Assembly (NCBI RefSeq): GCF_000189635.1 | Contig: NW_002476236.1 | Location: forward strand, 1 to 64,000 | Source: Tetrahymena thermophila SB210 | Lineage: Eukaryota; Ciliophora; Oligohymenophorea; Hymenostomatida; Tetrahymenidae | DNA: 64,000 bases | Reading direction: 5' to 3' | Shown: positions 1-14,261 of the stretch, in pieces | Layout of the letters: each line of letters begins with the position of its first letter | How positions within the stretch are numbered: the first letter of the stretch is position 1 | Position numbers and translations under genes: made by a program | The notes under the pieces: model-generated | Databases searched by the model: none | What the model was told of the DNA's origin: nothing | The model's input: only the letters and a program-made list of their open reading frames with translations

Positions 1-68
1 CCCCAACCCCAACCCCAACCCCAACCCCAACCCCCCAACCCCAACCCCAACCCCAACCCCAACCCCAA
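1..68. repeat. Macronuclear telomere, C4A2 repeats
   Basis: Eleven units of CCCCAA run from base 1 to 68 and stop abruptly at AT-rich subtelomeric DNA. C4A2 at the 5' end (G4T2 on the other strand) is the Tetrahymena telomere, so base 1 side is a natural chromosome end made by programmed breakage and telomere addition. One unit, at 31-38, is irregular: CCCCCCAA, with two extra C. All other units are perfect. Confidence 0.98.
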
Positions 69-658
69 TTTTTAACCATATTAAGATTTATTAATCAAAT
101 ATTTTTGAATTAAAAACTGAGATAGGTAAGTAAAATATTTCAATGATTTTAGAAAAATTGATTTAAATTGTAAAAATATTTATTAAACTTTCTTCGAAAT
201 ATAATTAAGCAAATGTTTTAAAAATGAATTATTAATATATTTTTTTATCAAATAAAAAATAATAATTAAAAATCAAATTTTAAAATGAAGCAACATACTT
301 TGAATATACCTATTTAACTTTATTTGATGAAGATTAGTTAGGTTATTAGATTGAGGTGATGTGATATAGAATAATCTTTAAATATAGTAAAATTTTTAAT
401 AAAATTCCTTTTATTTAATTCATATATTTTTAGAAAAAGTTTAGTAATTTGAAAACTTTGTTGAAACTCATAAATTAACAAATAAAAAGCACAGAGCTTG
501 TTAAAACAAAGAATAAAAAAATTAAAGATTTTATTTATAAAATTTCTTGAATATAACTTTAATTGATATATAAACAAAAAAAAATATATTTTATAATTAT
601 TTATTCTATAAGATTTATTTTTAGCTTTTATTCATGAATTATATAATTAAATTCAAGA
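69..658. other. Subtelomeric spacer, no gene seen
   Basis: About 590 bp of very AT-rich DNA lie between the telomere and the stop codon of the ABC transporter. It must contain the 3' UTR and the transcription end of that gene. A short open frame on the minus strand at 338-577 has no conserved features and low-complexity composition, so it is not called. Confidence 0.6.
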
Positions 659-3600
659 TCAGAAGCATAAAAATCTTTTTCTTTTCACTTTCTTTTCATT
701 TTCTTCATCATTTTTCTTTTGTTGTTGAGAGAAATGAATGAAAATTTACTCCAATGTCATTTCAGTTAGTTAATATGAATCTATTACCATAGAATTTTAG
801 GTAGTATTTTTCTTGTTAACTTTAGAAGAAGATGGTATTTCAATTACAACTTAATGATTTTGTTACACTGGTATGTCTGAAATCTTTACTTACTAAAGCT
901 CATTTAGTATCATGTAAGTCTTATAGAATGAGAAGTTTTAGTATTAAATCGAAAATCCTATTTACCTTCCATCAAACTTTTAAGATACTTTACAGTTACT
1001 AATTTTACTTAACAACTAAGATTCAATATAAGAAGCACAATCTTCATTCTTACATTTGATTGTAAGTCTATAACCATCACCATACTTCTTTTTGAGGAAA
1101 TTTGGACTTCCTAAGCATTAGAATTTACCATTGACCAAGATACCTATTTTAGAGCAAAGTGATTCAGCCTCTTGCATAGAATGAGTAGTCAAAACTATAG
1201 AGCTGTCTCTTACCTTCAAACTCTATTTAAGTGTATTCCATAAAAAGCGCCTTGCAATAGGATCAACTCCAGATGATGGCTCATCAAAGAATTAAAGATC
1301 TGGACCTCCGATAAGAGCTATGGTAACACAAAGCTTTCTTTTGTTACCACCACTTAAGTTACCTGCTTTTCTAGTTCTATAATCACTAAGCTACATAACT
1401 TAAATAAAATAGTCTACGCACTCTTTAAGATCTTGTCCTTTTAATCCTTTCATTCTACCAAACAGTTTTAGATGATCTTCTACTGTCAAATTTTCATATA
1501 AACTGTCAAACTAAGGACATATACCTACATCTTAATACACGTCAAGCTAGCCACTTTTTACTTCAACTCCTTTGAGTTAAACAGATCCAGAGCTTTTAGT
1601 AATGAGAGAAGTAATAATATTAAATGTAGTAGATTTACCCGCTCCGTTAGGTCCAAGTAAACCCATAACTTCACCAGAATCAACACCAAAAGAGTTATTG
1701 GAGATAGCAGTAAAAGGCTTTCCATCTGGGTAATAGGTCTAATAATTAATAAATATAATTAAATATTTTTTAAATTAAATGCTTTAAAATAAATACCTTG
1801 TAAAGTTTAGAAACTTTTATTTTATCTTTGCAGCTTGGATCAGCTACTCTTTAATCTTCTTGATGAACTTCTTCTGCCACATGCTAATCTTTTTCGATTT
1901 CTGAATAATCTTCACCTTTCATAGATTTATTAGGTAGTTACTAAATTAAAAAGTCAATCAAAATAGATAGGCAAATAAAGATTATTCCTTATACTAAGAG
2001 AATGTAAACATAAGTTTAGTAATTTCCCAAACTGCCAGGATATATTTTCATCCATGAAGGATCTTCTTAAACTTCTCCATCATAACTGGGTTAAAAGCAT
2101 AATTATCCTGGTTAAACTCTCTCTTTCCATTATTTATAGGTCTCATTTGGCAATTAAGGTCCACAGTTAGGTAATTTATTTTGATATTTACTATATGCAA
2201 GTATTCCGATAGCATTAGAAGTTGATAGGAAAGGTGATAATATGTTAAGTAAATATTTAACAGCTACATAATCTTATGGTATCAATAAGAAACCAGCTAA
2301 GAAGGCGGCAAAGAAAATAAAGAAGTTGATAAATGGATAAGTCTAATTTTATTGAAATAAAATTTATTTAAAAAACTATTAAAATAAAATTAAAAATTTA
2401 CTATATAAACCCATTTTGACTTAGAATAAATGAAAGAGAACAAATAAGAGAATCCAATGTAGTTGAAGATAGAAATAATCAGAATTAAAGATATTTCCCC
2501 TAAATTGTCTGTTAACACACTCAATCCAATAATCGGTACGCATAGTAGGAAAATTCCAAACATAGAAAACATAATTAAAACGTCAAAAATAAAAGATCCT
2601 AACCAATAAGGTGTGTTTCTACATCCCATAACAGTAAGGGCGTATCTAAGGCGATATTCTTTATCCATAACTGGAGAAGCAGCTATACCAGTAATAGTTA
2701 GAGTATATGACAGAATTTAGAAAGCAGCATCAGTGTTTAACATCAAAAATTTATTATCATTAATCTCTTTTGGCAAAGTAAGATTAGGCTTATATAGTTA
2801 TTTACTTAGAACTACTCCTCCAATTTGAATAAGGAGAGGGAAAATAAAAGTAAAAATCATAGAAGCAGATTTCATAGATACTATAACTCTCCTCAAGAAC
2901 AAAGCTAATAATTGATTGGAGAAGATAAAGACAGGATGTTTCTTTACACTTTCAGGAACTTTTATTGATTCAAAATCAGTATACTTTTCCTAATTAATCT
3001 TTAAAAATAAATATTTAAAATTAATAAAAATTATTTCCATATTAGTAAAGTTACTTTGTTTTCTCCATTTTTTTCATTGATTTCCTTATCCATACCTATG
3101 TTGACGAAGGCATCTTCTAGAGTATTAACTTCAAGAGTAATCTATTAATTTAGTAATTAATATATTAAAATTAAATTAATTGTTTAAATTGTTTACTTAA
3201 ACTTCAGGAAACTTTTCTTCTAAAATTTAGAATAAATTCAACAATTCATTTTTAGCTTCAAAATTCAAATTCATTAGAACAGTACCTTTAGCGCTTTGAG
3301 GATTATATTTTGATTCAGGAATAGTATCAATAACGAGTTATTTAATTTATTGTTATTCCTCTTCATTTAAAAATACTGCTTAAACTTCATCAGGTTTTGT
3401 CTTTTTACTCAAAGTGAGATGGTAGCCTTCACAGAAATTTTTTTTGATGTATTAATTAGTACCTAAAATTAAAAGTTTTCCCTTTGACATAATTGCAGTT
3501 CTATCAGCCAATTCTTCAACTTCTTCAAGGTGATGTGTTGTAAGAATAATAGTTTTTTCAGAGTCTCTTATCTCATTAATAATTTCTCTGATCTAAATTC

Positions 3601-5238
3601 TACTTAGACTGTCAAGTCCACTTGAAGGTTCATCTAAGAATATGACTTTACTTCCTCCAATCTATTTTTAAATTATAATTTTTATTAAAAAATTAAGAAA
3701 AATAAAACATTTTTTTTTGTAAAATAAAGTTTTTAAAATTACGATTGACATAGCCATACTAAGCTTTCTTTTATTACCACCACTCAAAATGCCAGCTTTT
3801 TTGCCTACTTAATTTATAAGTGCGCATTTATCAATTGTGTGCTTAATATCTTCTTCTAACTCATCAAAGAATTTTCCTTTCAATTATCCCATATAGCGCA
3901 AGTGCTCTTCAATAGTAAGTTAATCGTATACAGAATCTTTTTATGTGCAAAGTCCGATATATTATCTTATATCTGAGAAATTTTTATTTAAATCCTTTCC
4001 ATAATAGCTAATTTTTCCAGATGTTTTTTCAAGTAAGCCAGTCAACATAGATATAGTAGTTGTCTTACCTGCTCCATTATGTCCCAATAAACTATTTAAA
4101 TATTTTTAATTTTTTATAAATTCTAAAATAAGAATTTTAATTACCAAAATATCTATTTTTCAAACAGAGTAAATGAGATATCATCTACAGCTATGAATTT
4201 ACCAAATGACTTGGTAAGATTTTTAATTTAAACACTTATTTTTGCGTTTCTTGTATTCATCTTTTCATGATATTAAGCAGAGCTATTATCCTCATAATCT
4301 ATGAATTCAGATTATTCATGACTATCTACTTTTGATAAATTTCTGTTAGTTTTCTTAAAAAAGTCCAAGAAGAAAAGTGGATGCTTGTGGGTTCCATACT
4401 CGGTTTTGATAACCTGATCGCAGTAAAGGTAAGCAACAAAGTAGAATACACTCATTATTGTGATAACAACTAATGCATCACCTAAAGTGAAGTAAAGTAA
4501 ATTGCTGTATCCTTACCATCCAGCAGCGAGCCATGAAAGTACTAAGGCGCTTTAAGGGAAGAAGAAAGTTAATGCGTATAATGAAGAACTGTTGGTGCTA
4601 GTACTAGATCCTTCACCTACAAAGAACATTAAAGAAAAAGCTAATGATACAAGAAGATAAATTTCAGAAGCTATTCTTGGTCTTGAGAAGAAAGTAGAGA
4701 AGAAAAATGCGAAATTTATATGTATTGCTATATTGAAAAAGTACATAATAGAAGCTTAAATCCAATCGAAAGAGTCCACAGTAAGAGCTCCAGTAGCAGC
4801 AGTAGGAATTAAGTAAAATATTGTGCTCTTTTATATTAATAAAAAATTAACTTTAAAAAAAAGCTTAAAAATTGTTTACATAAAAGCCTCTTAAGTAGTA
4901 GAAAATCATCCAGCCCATATTATATGAAGAAGTCTCTAAGCCCATAATCTATTAATAAAATTTAAGATGAATAAGTAAAATTACTAAAATTTCATTAAAT
5001 TTTTTACTTTTTAAATTTCTTTTTGTCTTTCTGCCTTCTCACTAACAAGAGTATAAACCAAATTTCTTGTCAAACTGATGAATGGAAAACTCACCAAGAT
5101 AGGATTCAACACCATAGTAGTGTACGCTGTTACCAATCCACATACTAGTGCAGGTAGAGGGTCTATAAAAATTTCTTTAGACCTAAAATAGATTTTAAAA
5201 TTTTTAAGGAGAACAATTATGATCTGCTCTGTTATCAT
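659..5238 (-). CDS. ABCA-type full ABC transporter
   Basis: Full-length ABC transporter of the A subfamily, which moves lipid-like substrates across membranes using ATP. Order: first membrane domain (about 5238-4300), first nucleotide-binding domain (NBD1), second membrane domain (about 3000-2000), then NBD2. NBD1 shows Walker [11 protein letters not shown] (near 4055), signature LSGGNKRK (near 3780) and Walker [13 protein letters not shown] (near 3630). NBD2 shows Walker [11 protein letters not shown] (near 1640), signature LSGGNKRK (near 1345) and Walker [14 protein letters not shown] (near 1285). A motif before a membrane helix, [11 protein letters not shown] joined by splicing to IMGL, is typical of ABCA proteins. 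The tail carries the ABCA-like TLEQIFIHFS. The start ATG at 5236-5238 opens directly onto the first amphipathic segment and helix. About eight short AT-rich introns are needed, for example 4953-5005 and around 4090-4140. It lacks the large extracellular loops of vertebrate ABCAs, as is usual in ciliates. The substrate is unknown. It is the gene nearest the telomere. Confidence 0.93.
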
Positions 5239-7444
5239 TTTAGTTAGTTTTTTGTATTTTTATGAAATTAAATCAATTATAATTTTTTTAAATGTCATTA
5301 AAAATATAAACAAAATTTAAAGAACAAATTATTAAAATTAATTTTTTTAAATTGTAAAATTTTTGAAAAATCAAAAAGTAGATTCGACAAAATAGAAAAA
5401 TTTATTTGTAGATTTGAGTAATTTTTCTTTGAAAGCAATTAAATTTAAAACATATTTTATCAGAAATTAAATTAAATTTTTGTAATAATATATTATCCAT
5501 CTAACTTATTTCAATAAAATATTTTTTGTCTTCTTACAACTTAATAATACATTATGAGCGTAAAATATTCATTTTTTATAAATTAATATTTGATTCATTT
5601 GATATTTCTTTTAGATTATCTTAATTAGGGAGATATTAGATAACTCTAATCTTTAGCTTAGGCAATCATCAGCAACTCGCTAATGTCTAATTATATTTTT
5701 TGAAATTAAGTTAAATGCCACAAAATTTAAATTAATTTTGCTGACGCTTTATAAAAATATAAGAAATGTTAGAACTAATAATTTACTAAAGAATATTCCT
5801 TTACAAAAATTTATAAGTAAATAAAAATTATTAAAATAGATATTGATTAAATTTTTAAATTATAAATTTGAATTTTAAACAGATTTTATCCAAAGCTGAG
5901 TACAGTTTTTTTAATTTTTATCAAATAAAGTAACTTATACTTTTCTTAATGTATTAAATTATATCGCTTTAAAAAAGCTGAATTTCTCTTTTAGATAAGA
6001 TAGATAAGATAATCAAAATTCAATTAAATTTACAAATTTATTTTTTTATTATTTAAATTTATACCATAATTTGATATTTTTTTGATGTTTAAAAAGATTA
6101 TAAGAAAAAATTAAAAAAATAAAGATTTACTTATCTTATAAAATAGCCTTTTTAGCAGAACTCTTCTAAAAATTATTATAAACTTTATTTTAATTACCAT
6201 TTTGCTGATTTTTCTGATTGAAAAGTAAACTTAATAAAATTATATACTGATAAAAAATAGCTTCCCTTATTTTTGGAGTATTTATCTTAATAAAAGAAGT
6301 TAAAGAAATATTTATTAAAAAAATATATTTTTTGATATTAAATAAATAAGCATTAAAAAAAATATGAGTTTTTATGAAAGTAATCTATTAAGTTAAAAAA
6401 TTTGATATTTATTTTTAAGAATTCAGAAAATAGATTATGATTCTCAAAATTGTTAAAAATGTGAGCTGTATATACAAATTAAAATAAAGGTTTTTGGATG
6501 AATAATAAAGATTAGTTGATATTAAATCTGTACTTTGTGATTGAAAAATTTTTCTATATTATTTTCATTTATATTTATTTTATCTTAGAGAACTTAATAT
6601 ACTTTGCTGATATACATAATGTTTGTAATAATATAATCAAACCTAAATACAAATTGTTTTTAAATAACAATTCTATTTTTATTGCTTAAATGTTAAATAA
6701 TAATCAATTACTTAAATTTAAAAAATTGTTTAGCATTTTGAGCAGTTTTACTTTGAAAAATAAAGGTTTTTTTAAAAATAAAACTTTTTCATGATATTTT
6801 AGTACACACCTAAATTTATTTATTTATTAATTAATATATTCCTATAAATCCTTCTATATTTTCAGCTACTTAAATATTATATTTTTTTATTTTACACTTC
6901 TATTTTGTTAATTGATGGATGTAAATAAAATTTATATATATTTTCAATACTAAACTTTTTTTGAAAATATTTACAAAATTCTTCTTTATTTTTTATTGAT
7001 GTTATTCATATTTTTAAAAGTTGAATTCTTCAATCGCTAAATGTTTTGTGAAAATATTTTACACACAAAATAATATATTTGAAATAAATTTGCTTTAATT
7101 TAATATTTTTGGATAACAAAATAATTAACATCTATAAAAGCTTAATTTTTAGATATGAATTTTATATGAAATATTATAATACAGACATTTTAAAATATAG
7201 AAAAATAAAAAATATAAATATTTTATATTATTTTAATTTAAAAGTAATAACATTTTATTAAATTATGGATTTTGGTTGATTTTTAAATTAGATTTTCGAT
7301 TATGATACTTACTTATCTTATATTTGATTATTTTATTTATCAGAACCAACTTTTTTATTTAAAAAAACATAGAAAAAAATAAGTAATATCTTTAAATTTG
7401 TTATCAGAAAAAGTAATTTATAGAATCGAATACTTATTTTATTA
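5239..7444. other. Long AT-rich spacer between divergent genes
   Basis: 2.2 kb of very AT-rich DNA between the start codons of the ABC transporter (minus) and the UBR gene (plus); it must hold both promoters. A slightly less AT-rich patch at 5625-5695 can be read on the minus strand as a short open stretch ending in TGA, but nothing identifies it as an exon. No other structure was recognised. Confidence 0.5.
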
Positions 7445-10400
7445 ATGGAGTTAGAAAAAAACTAAGATTTAAACAATAGTGATGTCAATGAGAAAAGTTT
7501 TCTCTCAAAACAGCTTGAGGTTTATAAAAAGATATATATAGGAGTGGAGTAAGATGAAATAGAGAAATAAATACAAATATACAAGTAGATGGCATCATTT
7601 TAGTGCGCAGCTCCTATTAAAAAAGAAGAAGTTTACTTTAAATGCTTAGATTGCTCTACATAGCCTACTCATTGCATTTGCGAAAGTTGTTTTTTTGCTG
7701 GAGATCATGAAAATCATAGCTTTTTATACTTTAACAAGCTAACTGTAGAATTTTTTATTTTAATTTGCAAAATAAATATTAAAAATTTTGATCCTTGTAG
7801 AGATAGATATCATTCATTCATTATTTAAATAAATAAATATTTAAAAAAGATTTTCTGAACAAACAAAATGATTGTTTAAATTATTTTTTATTTAGGGTGG
7901 AACATGTGATTGCGGTGATCCTAATCTTTCATAGCTCCTTTTGTGCAAAAAGCACTAGAAAACTAGCTTAGAAGATAAAATAAAATATGAACACGTAGTT
8001 AAACAAGAGTACAAGAACATGATAAAGGAATATTTCTAATTATAATTTGTATCTATTTTTAAGAAAATTGAATAGCGTTGCTGTGAAAAAGATATGTCAT
8101 AAATATCAAGTGAAAGCGAAATAAATGAATTTTAAAATTTGATTGATGAAATAAAAGTATTTATTTCTGAAAATGCAAGTGGAACTCTCATTTTATCTAA
8201 AGTATTAATGGAACCAATACCTTCTTTTATTTGCAATCATGCATGTGACTCAATAGATGAAAGCTAAGAGCATTTTTAAATTATCAGTAAAGCTAAAATA
8301 GAAGATCATCAGTGCAAATGTTCTATTTTAAAAAATATTTTTAGATATATTAAGTTTTATGGAACGAAATTAGAATATGAAATAGAACTTACTTTAAATC
8401 ATTTCTTTATTAACTAAGATTTTAAATTATATTTAATATAAGTATTTTGTGAGATGTTTAACTTTATGCTTTTAAACTACTCTGAAGAATCAAAGTTATA
8501 TCGTCTTTTTTATCAGTTCAATAGCACAACTTGTTATGAAACGTTCTTACAAAACACTTATAAGAGAGGGTATTTATTCAATTCACTAAAAAAGCTTTAA
8601 GTTTATACATTGCCATAGGATTATAAAGATGCTAGATAAAAATACTTCTTTTTCTATTTTCTTCTATACTTTTTTACATCTAATGATTAAAATCCAATAA
8701 CTTGGTAGAATAATATCCAATGTGCAGTTTAAATTATTAAATCAATTTGCTAAAATGGAAAATGCTAAAATTTTGGTAAATCATTTGTCTGAAAAGAATT
8801 TGTGTTAATTTTATTTTTTAAATATTTGTATTAGGCGCTCATTTCATAATGACTCGTTTAATTTAAGACTACTTGTTCTTACAAGTAGTATAAGAGGCCT
8901 TCAAGTCTTTACATGATATGCCAGAAGAATCAAAGATGTAATTCTAAGGTTAAGTTCTTATTGCCATGCTTGAACTTATTGAAGAGTTTTAAAAATAGGA
9001 TTAACAACATTAGGAAAGAATAGAATGTTACAAAAAATGCATAGTTTTAGAAGACGAAATAATAGATTTAGTAGAGCAAAAGTTATAGATAATAAAAAAA
9101 GAAGATTTTGAATAGTATTAGCTAAAAATTTTTAAAGGCTTAGAGAATATGAGGTTACAATAAATAAATATTTATTATTCTTGTTTATAAGAATTAAAAA
9201 TATATTTAGAAGCTGTGCAGGAAAGCTAAGGTAGACACATATTTTTAGTTTTTTGCATTAAATTAAATATAAAATTAAATAAAAGATTAAACAAACGATT
9301 AAGAGTAGGAAGCAGATATGTAACAAAGTGATTAAAGCGATAAAATCGAAGAAGATAGTGATTCTGAGTCAATAGATGAGATTAATGTAGAATTAATAAG
9401 AGTGCATAATTTATTCTTTCAAAGAAATAGTGACAAAAATTAAAATTCATAAAACCAATTATTATTCTCTACATTCTACACGGTTAATCAAAAATAAAGT
9501 GCATCATTCAATAAATTTACTTCAAAAATTGAATTTTATGAAAAAGAGTAGTGTCCACTTTTTAATAATAAATATAGAGTTATAGGGTTGATATTTGCTT
9601 AAATCTGCATACAAAGTGAATCTATTGAATAAGCAAAATAAAAAATACTCAATTTAGTATAAACATATGGCAGCTAGAATCAAATAGCTAGTTTTTAGAA
9701 CAGTCTTTTATTTATTTTAAAGCAACTTTCAGAGTGTTTTGAATATGTAAGGCATCATGATGAAAAAATAATGGGCTATAATGATTATCAGGCATTATAT
9801 AATGGTAATATTTTACTATTTAAAAATATTTTATTTTATATTTATTAATAACTAAATTACAATATTCATTTTTAATTTAAATTTGAGTTTAGTTAAAACC
9901 TTCCAAATTCAAATTGAATTTATTCACAAAAAGATTTATAAATAGTGAGCTAATAGAAATATTATAATTGATATTAGACTTTCTTCAAAAGTGAAAAAAT
10001 AAGAAGAAAATAGTTTTTTGAAGATTTTTTATCTTCGTATTTTATAAATATGATTGTTTTTTAATAATTCATAATTTAATGAATAAAAAAAACCTAACTT
10101 CAATAGAATAAACATTATTTATAAAACATAAAATTGAAATAAAATTATTTATATTTTTAATAAACATAAATAAATAAAATATCAAGAATTGAGTATAATC
10201 TAATTGGTTTTTTTTTTTATTTATTTTTTGAATCTAAGCATTAAAAAAAATTAATTTTTACTTTATTTAAATTACAAGTTAATTTCCTAATTCCTAAGAA
10301 ACTTGAATTTAAAAATAATAATTTCAAATTAAGTATTAAAAATTTTTAACTGATTACAACTATAAAAGTAACACTAATTTATAATACTCTAATGAAATAG

Positions 10401-13400
10401 AATTACCAGGAAATAACGCAGATAAGGTGCCTATAGAAAAATATTACATGAATCCAGATTATAACTTATATGATAATGACATAATGACAATGTAGACTAT
10501 TTTAATATTAGTCGATCCTAAATTATACGCTTAAAGTATGCTTGAAGGAATGAAAATTTCACCAGAAGATCAAATTATAAGGTTTGATGAGCATAGAGGA
10601 CCATTTGATTAAGATTTGGATTAACTTTTAATATATTTTAAGAGTTTAAAAGAGCAGTCATTAGACGGAAAATAGCCTTTAATCATCAAATAAATAAAAA
10701 ATTTCTTGAAAGTTATCTTGATGGTAGGTATAGATACAAATAGTTAACTGAATTGCCTTCATATTTACAAAGATATTTTTGTGAAATGGATGAAGCCTTA
10801 TTTGAAGAATGCTTTAAATATCTGCTTCAATTTCAATAAAAAGTAAACATTTCAAACTTTAAAAGAGCAATTAACAAATTTAAAGATTAACAAATAAGTC
10901 CCTGTTAAGTATAGCATTCTAAGCATCGTTAAGTTACAGTAAATTTTAATTTTATTTAATTTTATATTAGTTTCATTTTCTATAATTTTAATTTAAAGAG
11001 GAGACTATTTCGAGAGACTTCCAAATTTAAAGTTCGTATTTGAGCCTTTTGATTTTTTGAGAGATAAGAAACTTCATAATGAGTATTATCAGCTCTTAAA
11101 GGAATAGTACACAAACAATTAAGAAATCGATTATATTCTAGGAAATTAATTCGAAACATTAGTAGTTGAAAGTTAGTTTGTCAAAGAAATATTCGATAAT
11201 ATTTGTTAAAGTGATGAGATACTTTGTATAGTATACAAAATTTTAACCTCAATCGAAACTATTACTTATGAAAGGATGTTCTAGGAATTAATTTAGTACT
11301 CATTAAAGTATATCTACTGTTATTTGTACATAAATAAAATTAATCATAGTAGCGCAATTAGAAGTTAGAGAATCATTTATTTAGCTCAAGACTAAAATTT
11401 AATAAAAAACCTATAGATTTTAAAAGAAGAGAAAGAGCTTTTTAAAACTATTGATAAAATAGAGTTTTTGATTAAAGAATTAAGGTAATTAATTCAGATA
11501 GAGCAGATTGGATAGATTACTAGTAAAGATCTTGAATTTAATAATTCGAATAGCACTAAAGAAGAAGATGACAGAACGATATTTAAAAAAAGAGCTAAAG
11601 AAGCTCAATAAAGATAACTTTTAATTATGAAGTAAAAAACAGAGAGATTTAAGGAAAATAATTTAAATGAAGTAGAGAATAGCATAAGTATCGAATATGA
11701 AAAGGCTAAGCATGTTTGCATGTACTGTTAAGATCCTCACAGCAATGAATTACAAGTCATTTAGGCATACATAGAAAAAGACAATCTTGATCAATTTACT
11801 AATAAATAATTTAAAATTCCATATGACAACAAATCTCGCTACATAATACAAAGTTGCTAGCATACTTCACATTATGATTGCAGAGACAAAGCAAAACTAA
11901 CACAAAGGGTAAGCTTTAAACATATATTCAATATATTTTAATAACTATCAAATATATGAAATAAAGAATTTTTTTCCCAATTAATTAATTACTTCCATTT
12001 ATTTCTTAATTCTTTAAAACGCAAATAAATTTATTTAAGTCAATATTTCTTAATTTTAAATTAAATTTTAGTATAAATTAGGCGCATTAGTGCCAAATGG
12101 GACACGTAGAAAGGTAGAGGGATTCTGCTTGCAATGCAGATTTTTATTTAATATTGGTATACCATTTATCGAGCAATACCTGAAAAAGACTCTTACTAAT
12201 GAAAGTGAATAATATCCTATCGCTTTCGAATCAAAAAGTCATTTCTGCGATATAGAACAACTTAAAAGCAAGTTTTAAAAGTAAATTAATTTGGGAGATT
12301 CTTAAAAAGAATTAACTTCCGATAATGTATAGAATAGTATATTACTTTTTTTAAATAATTTGTTCATTAATTTCGATGAATAGGATGATTTCAGCAAAAT
12401 TAAGATTTTGATGGAAAGTTTAATTTTTAATCTCTAATAAGTATTTGAGCAAGGTATGGATATCTTCTTTAAAAAGAAAAAACTTATTAGCTCAAACATA
12501 TACTTATGCGCAAAGTATTTTATTTAAAATACTCTCGGAAAAGACTTTTTTGAAGCTTGTTAGTAAAGTTTAAAATAGATAATTGATTAAAACTGGTCAA
12601 TTTTAACCTGCTAGCTAACATTTATAGATAGATTCATTACCAATCAATAAAATCAAAAAACTAATTGCTTCTCTGATTTATCTGATATCTATCTATAAAC
12701 TTGTTTCTGTATAGCTATCTCTGAAAAAAATGATTATGAAGCAGCGGTTAAAATTTGCTTATTAAGTGAAATTGTATTCTTCAATATTGTTTCTATTAAT
12801 TCACGCATTCTAACTCTAAAGTCATTTACTGAAAATGAAATCTCCCACAATGAGATGCTAGAAATACACGAAAATCAAAATGTTTAAGACTAGTTGCAAA
12901 CTAAACTAGCTGACAACAATAAATCTCTTCATATCTAATAAAATAATATGAGTACTTAATATCATAATAACGATACTTAAGGAAAATAACTTCATTCTCT
13001 CTAATTAGTAGATCAGTATTTAAAGAATGAAGAATATATGAGTTCTTTAATGGGGTATATTTAACCTTGGAGTAATTTAATAACAAGCACTTTACTGACA
13101 CTTTATTATGTGAAAGGTGACGATGATCTTGAAGATTTAATACTCTCTGATAGCCGCTAAGTTGATGTTGATGCACAAATTTATTAAAAGCAATGCGTTA
13201 TGTTTAAATTTTTAAAGATAAAAAGTGAAATGTTAGTATCAGGAATTTACGCATTTGACTTATTTATAAAATAATCAAACAAAAACTATCAAATTGAAAT
13301 AGAAAATTCACCAAGCAGGCTACTACAGAATATATAATACTATGAATCAATAAAATATAATTTAACAGAGTTAGGAATAGATTTTAAAGAAAATCACTCA

Positions 13401-13880
13401 AAGTTTTTTAATAAAAGATGCAGCCGTTGCAACTCATACCCTCATGCAGCTAAGTCTGATTTATGTGTTTGTTTAATTTGTGGAATTTAAATATGCAGTA
13501 TAACATGTGAAAAAAAAAATATTTTTTCAAAAGATAATGAGACATTAATGAGGACACATGTTGGAAACTTAAATACTCATGCATTAGATTGTCATGAAGG
13601 AAAAACAATATTTTTTAATATTCTTGAAAATACTTTGATTTTAATTGATAGTCCTATGACTATAGAATACGATCACCTATATTTCGATTTAATTAAATAG
13701 CCTATGAAGATCGATATTATGGATTATTCTTCTGCTAAAAATTGGGGGGAATACAGTCTTGATAAATAGAAGCTTTAATTTTACTAAAGCATGATAATTC
13801 AAAGATAGATACCAAATAAAATTAGATCAATAATATAATCATCTACTTAAATTATAGAATGCAAACACAATATTTTATGA
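7445..13880 (+). CDS. UBR1: UBR1-type N-recognin E3 ubiquitin ligase
   Basis: Large RING-type ubiquitin ligase of the UBR1/UBR2 family, which recognises destabilising N-terminal residues (N-degrons) and ubiquitinates the protein for proteasomal destruction. Three zinc regions are in the family order. The N-terminal UBR box starts near residue 55: KCLDC, CICESC, GDHENHSF, then after an intron GGTCDCGDPNLSQ and CKKH. A central RING-H2-like module lies at about 11715-12150: VCMYCQD, then SCQHTSHYDC and later FCLQCRF. The C-terminal cap at about 13417-13620 has CSRCNSYPH, CLICGIQIC and HALDCHEGKT. The start ATG at 7445 is followed by a polar N-terminus; the stop is TGA at 13878-13880, after ECKHNIL. 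Several introns are needed, including one of about 530 nt (about 9806-10340) that is long for this genome. Total coding length is about 1,900 residues, the usual UBR1 size. Whether it is closer to UBR1 or UBR2/3 cannot be settled by eye. Confidence 0.88.
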
Positions 13881-14261
13881 AAAAAATAAATAAATTACTC
13901 AAATAATAACAAAAAAAAACACTATTATTTATTTAAGTATTTGTGCATATTTATTTTAATTGATTTCTATAATTGAGCACTCATTATTTATAAATTATTT
14001 TTTATTTTTAGAAAAAATTCTTTACTGTATCAATTTAAAAAAAGCTTTATTAAAATTTTTTAATTTAAATAATAATTGTAAATTAATAAAATTTTTACCA
14101 TAAAAAACTTAATCTTTATTTAATGTGAGATTTTAAAACAAATTTATTTGATAAATAATAATCACAGTAACAAAGTGTTAATACTAACTAACTTCTACTA
14201 TTAAACCATATTTAAACAAATTGATTTTTTATAGGTAACTAATATTTAAATTCAATTTTAA
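13881..14261. other. AT-rich spacer
   Basis: 381 bp between two genes on the same strand. It must hold the 3' end of the UBR gene and the promoter of the next gene. Nothing else is visible. Confidence 0.5.

Noticed and set aside
338-577. Small minus-strand frame near the telomere
   Set aside because: Low-complexity spacer composition and no features; lies in the probable 3' flank of the ABC transporter.
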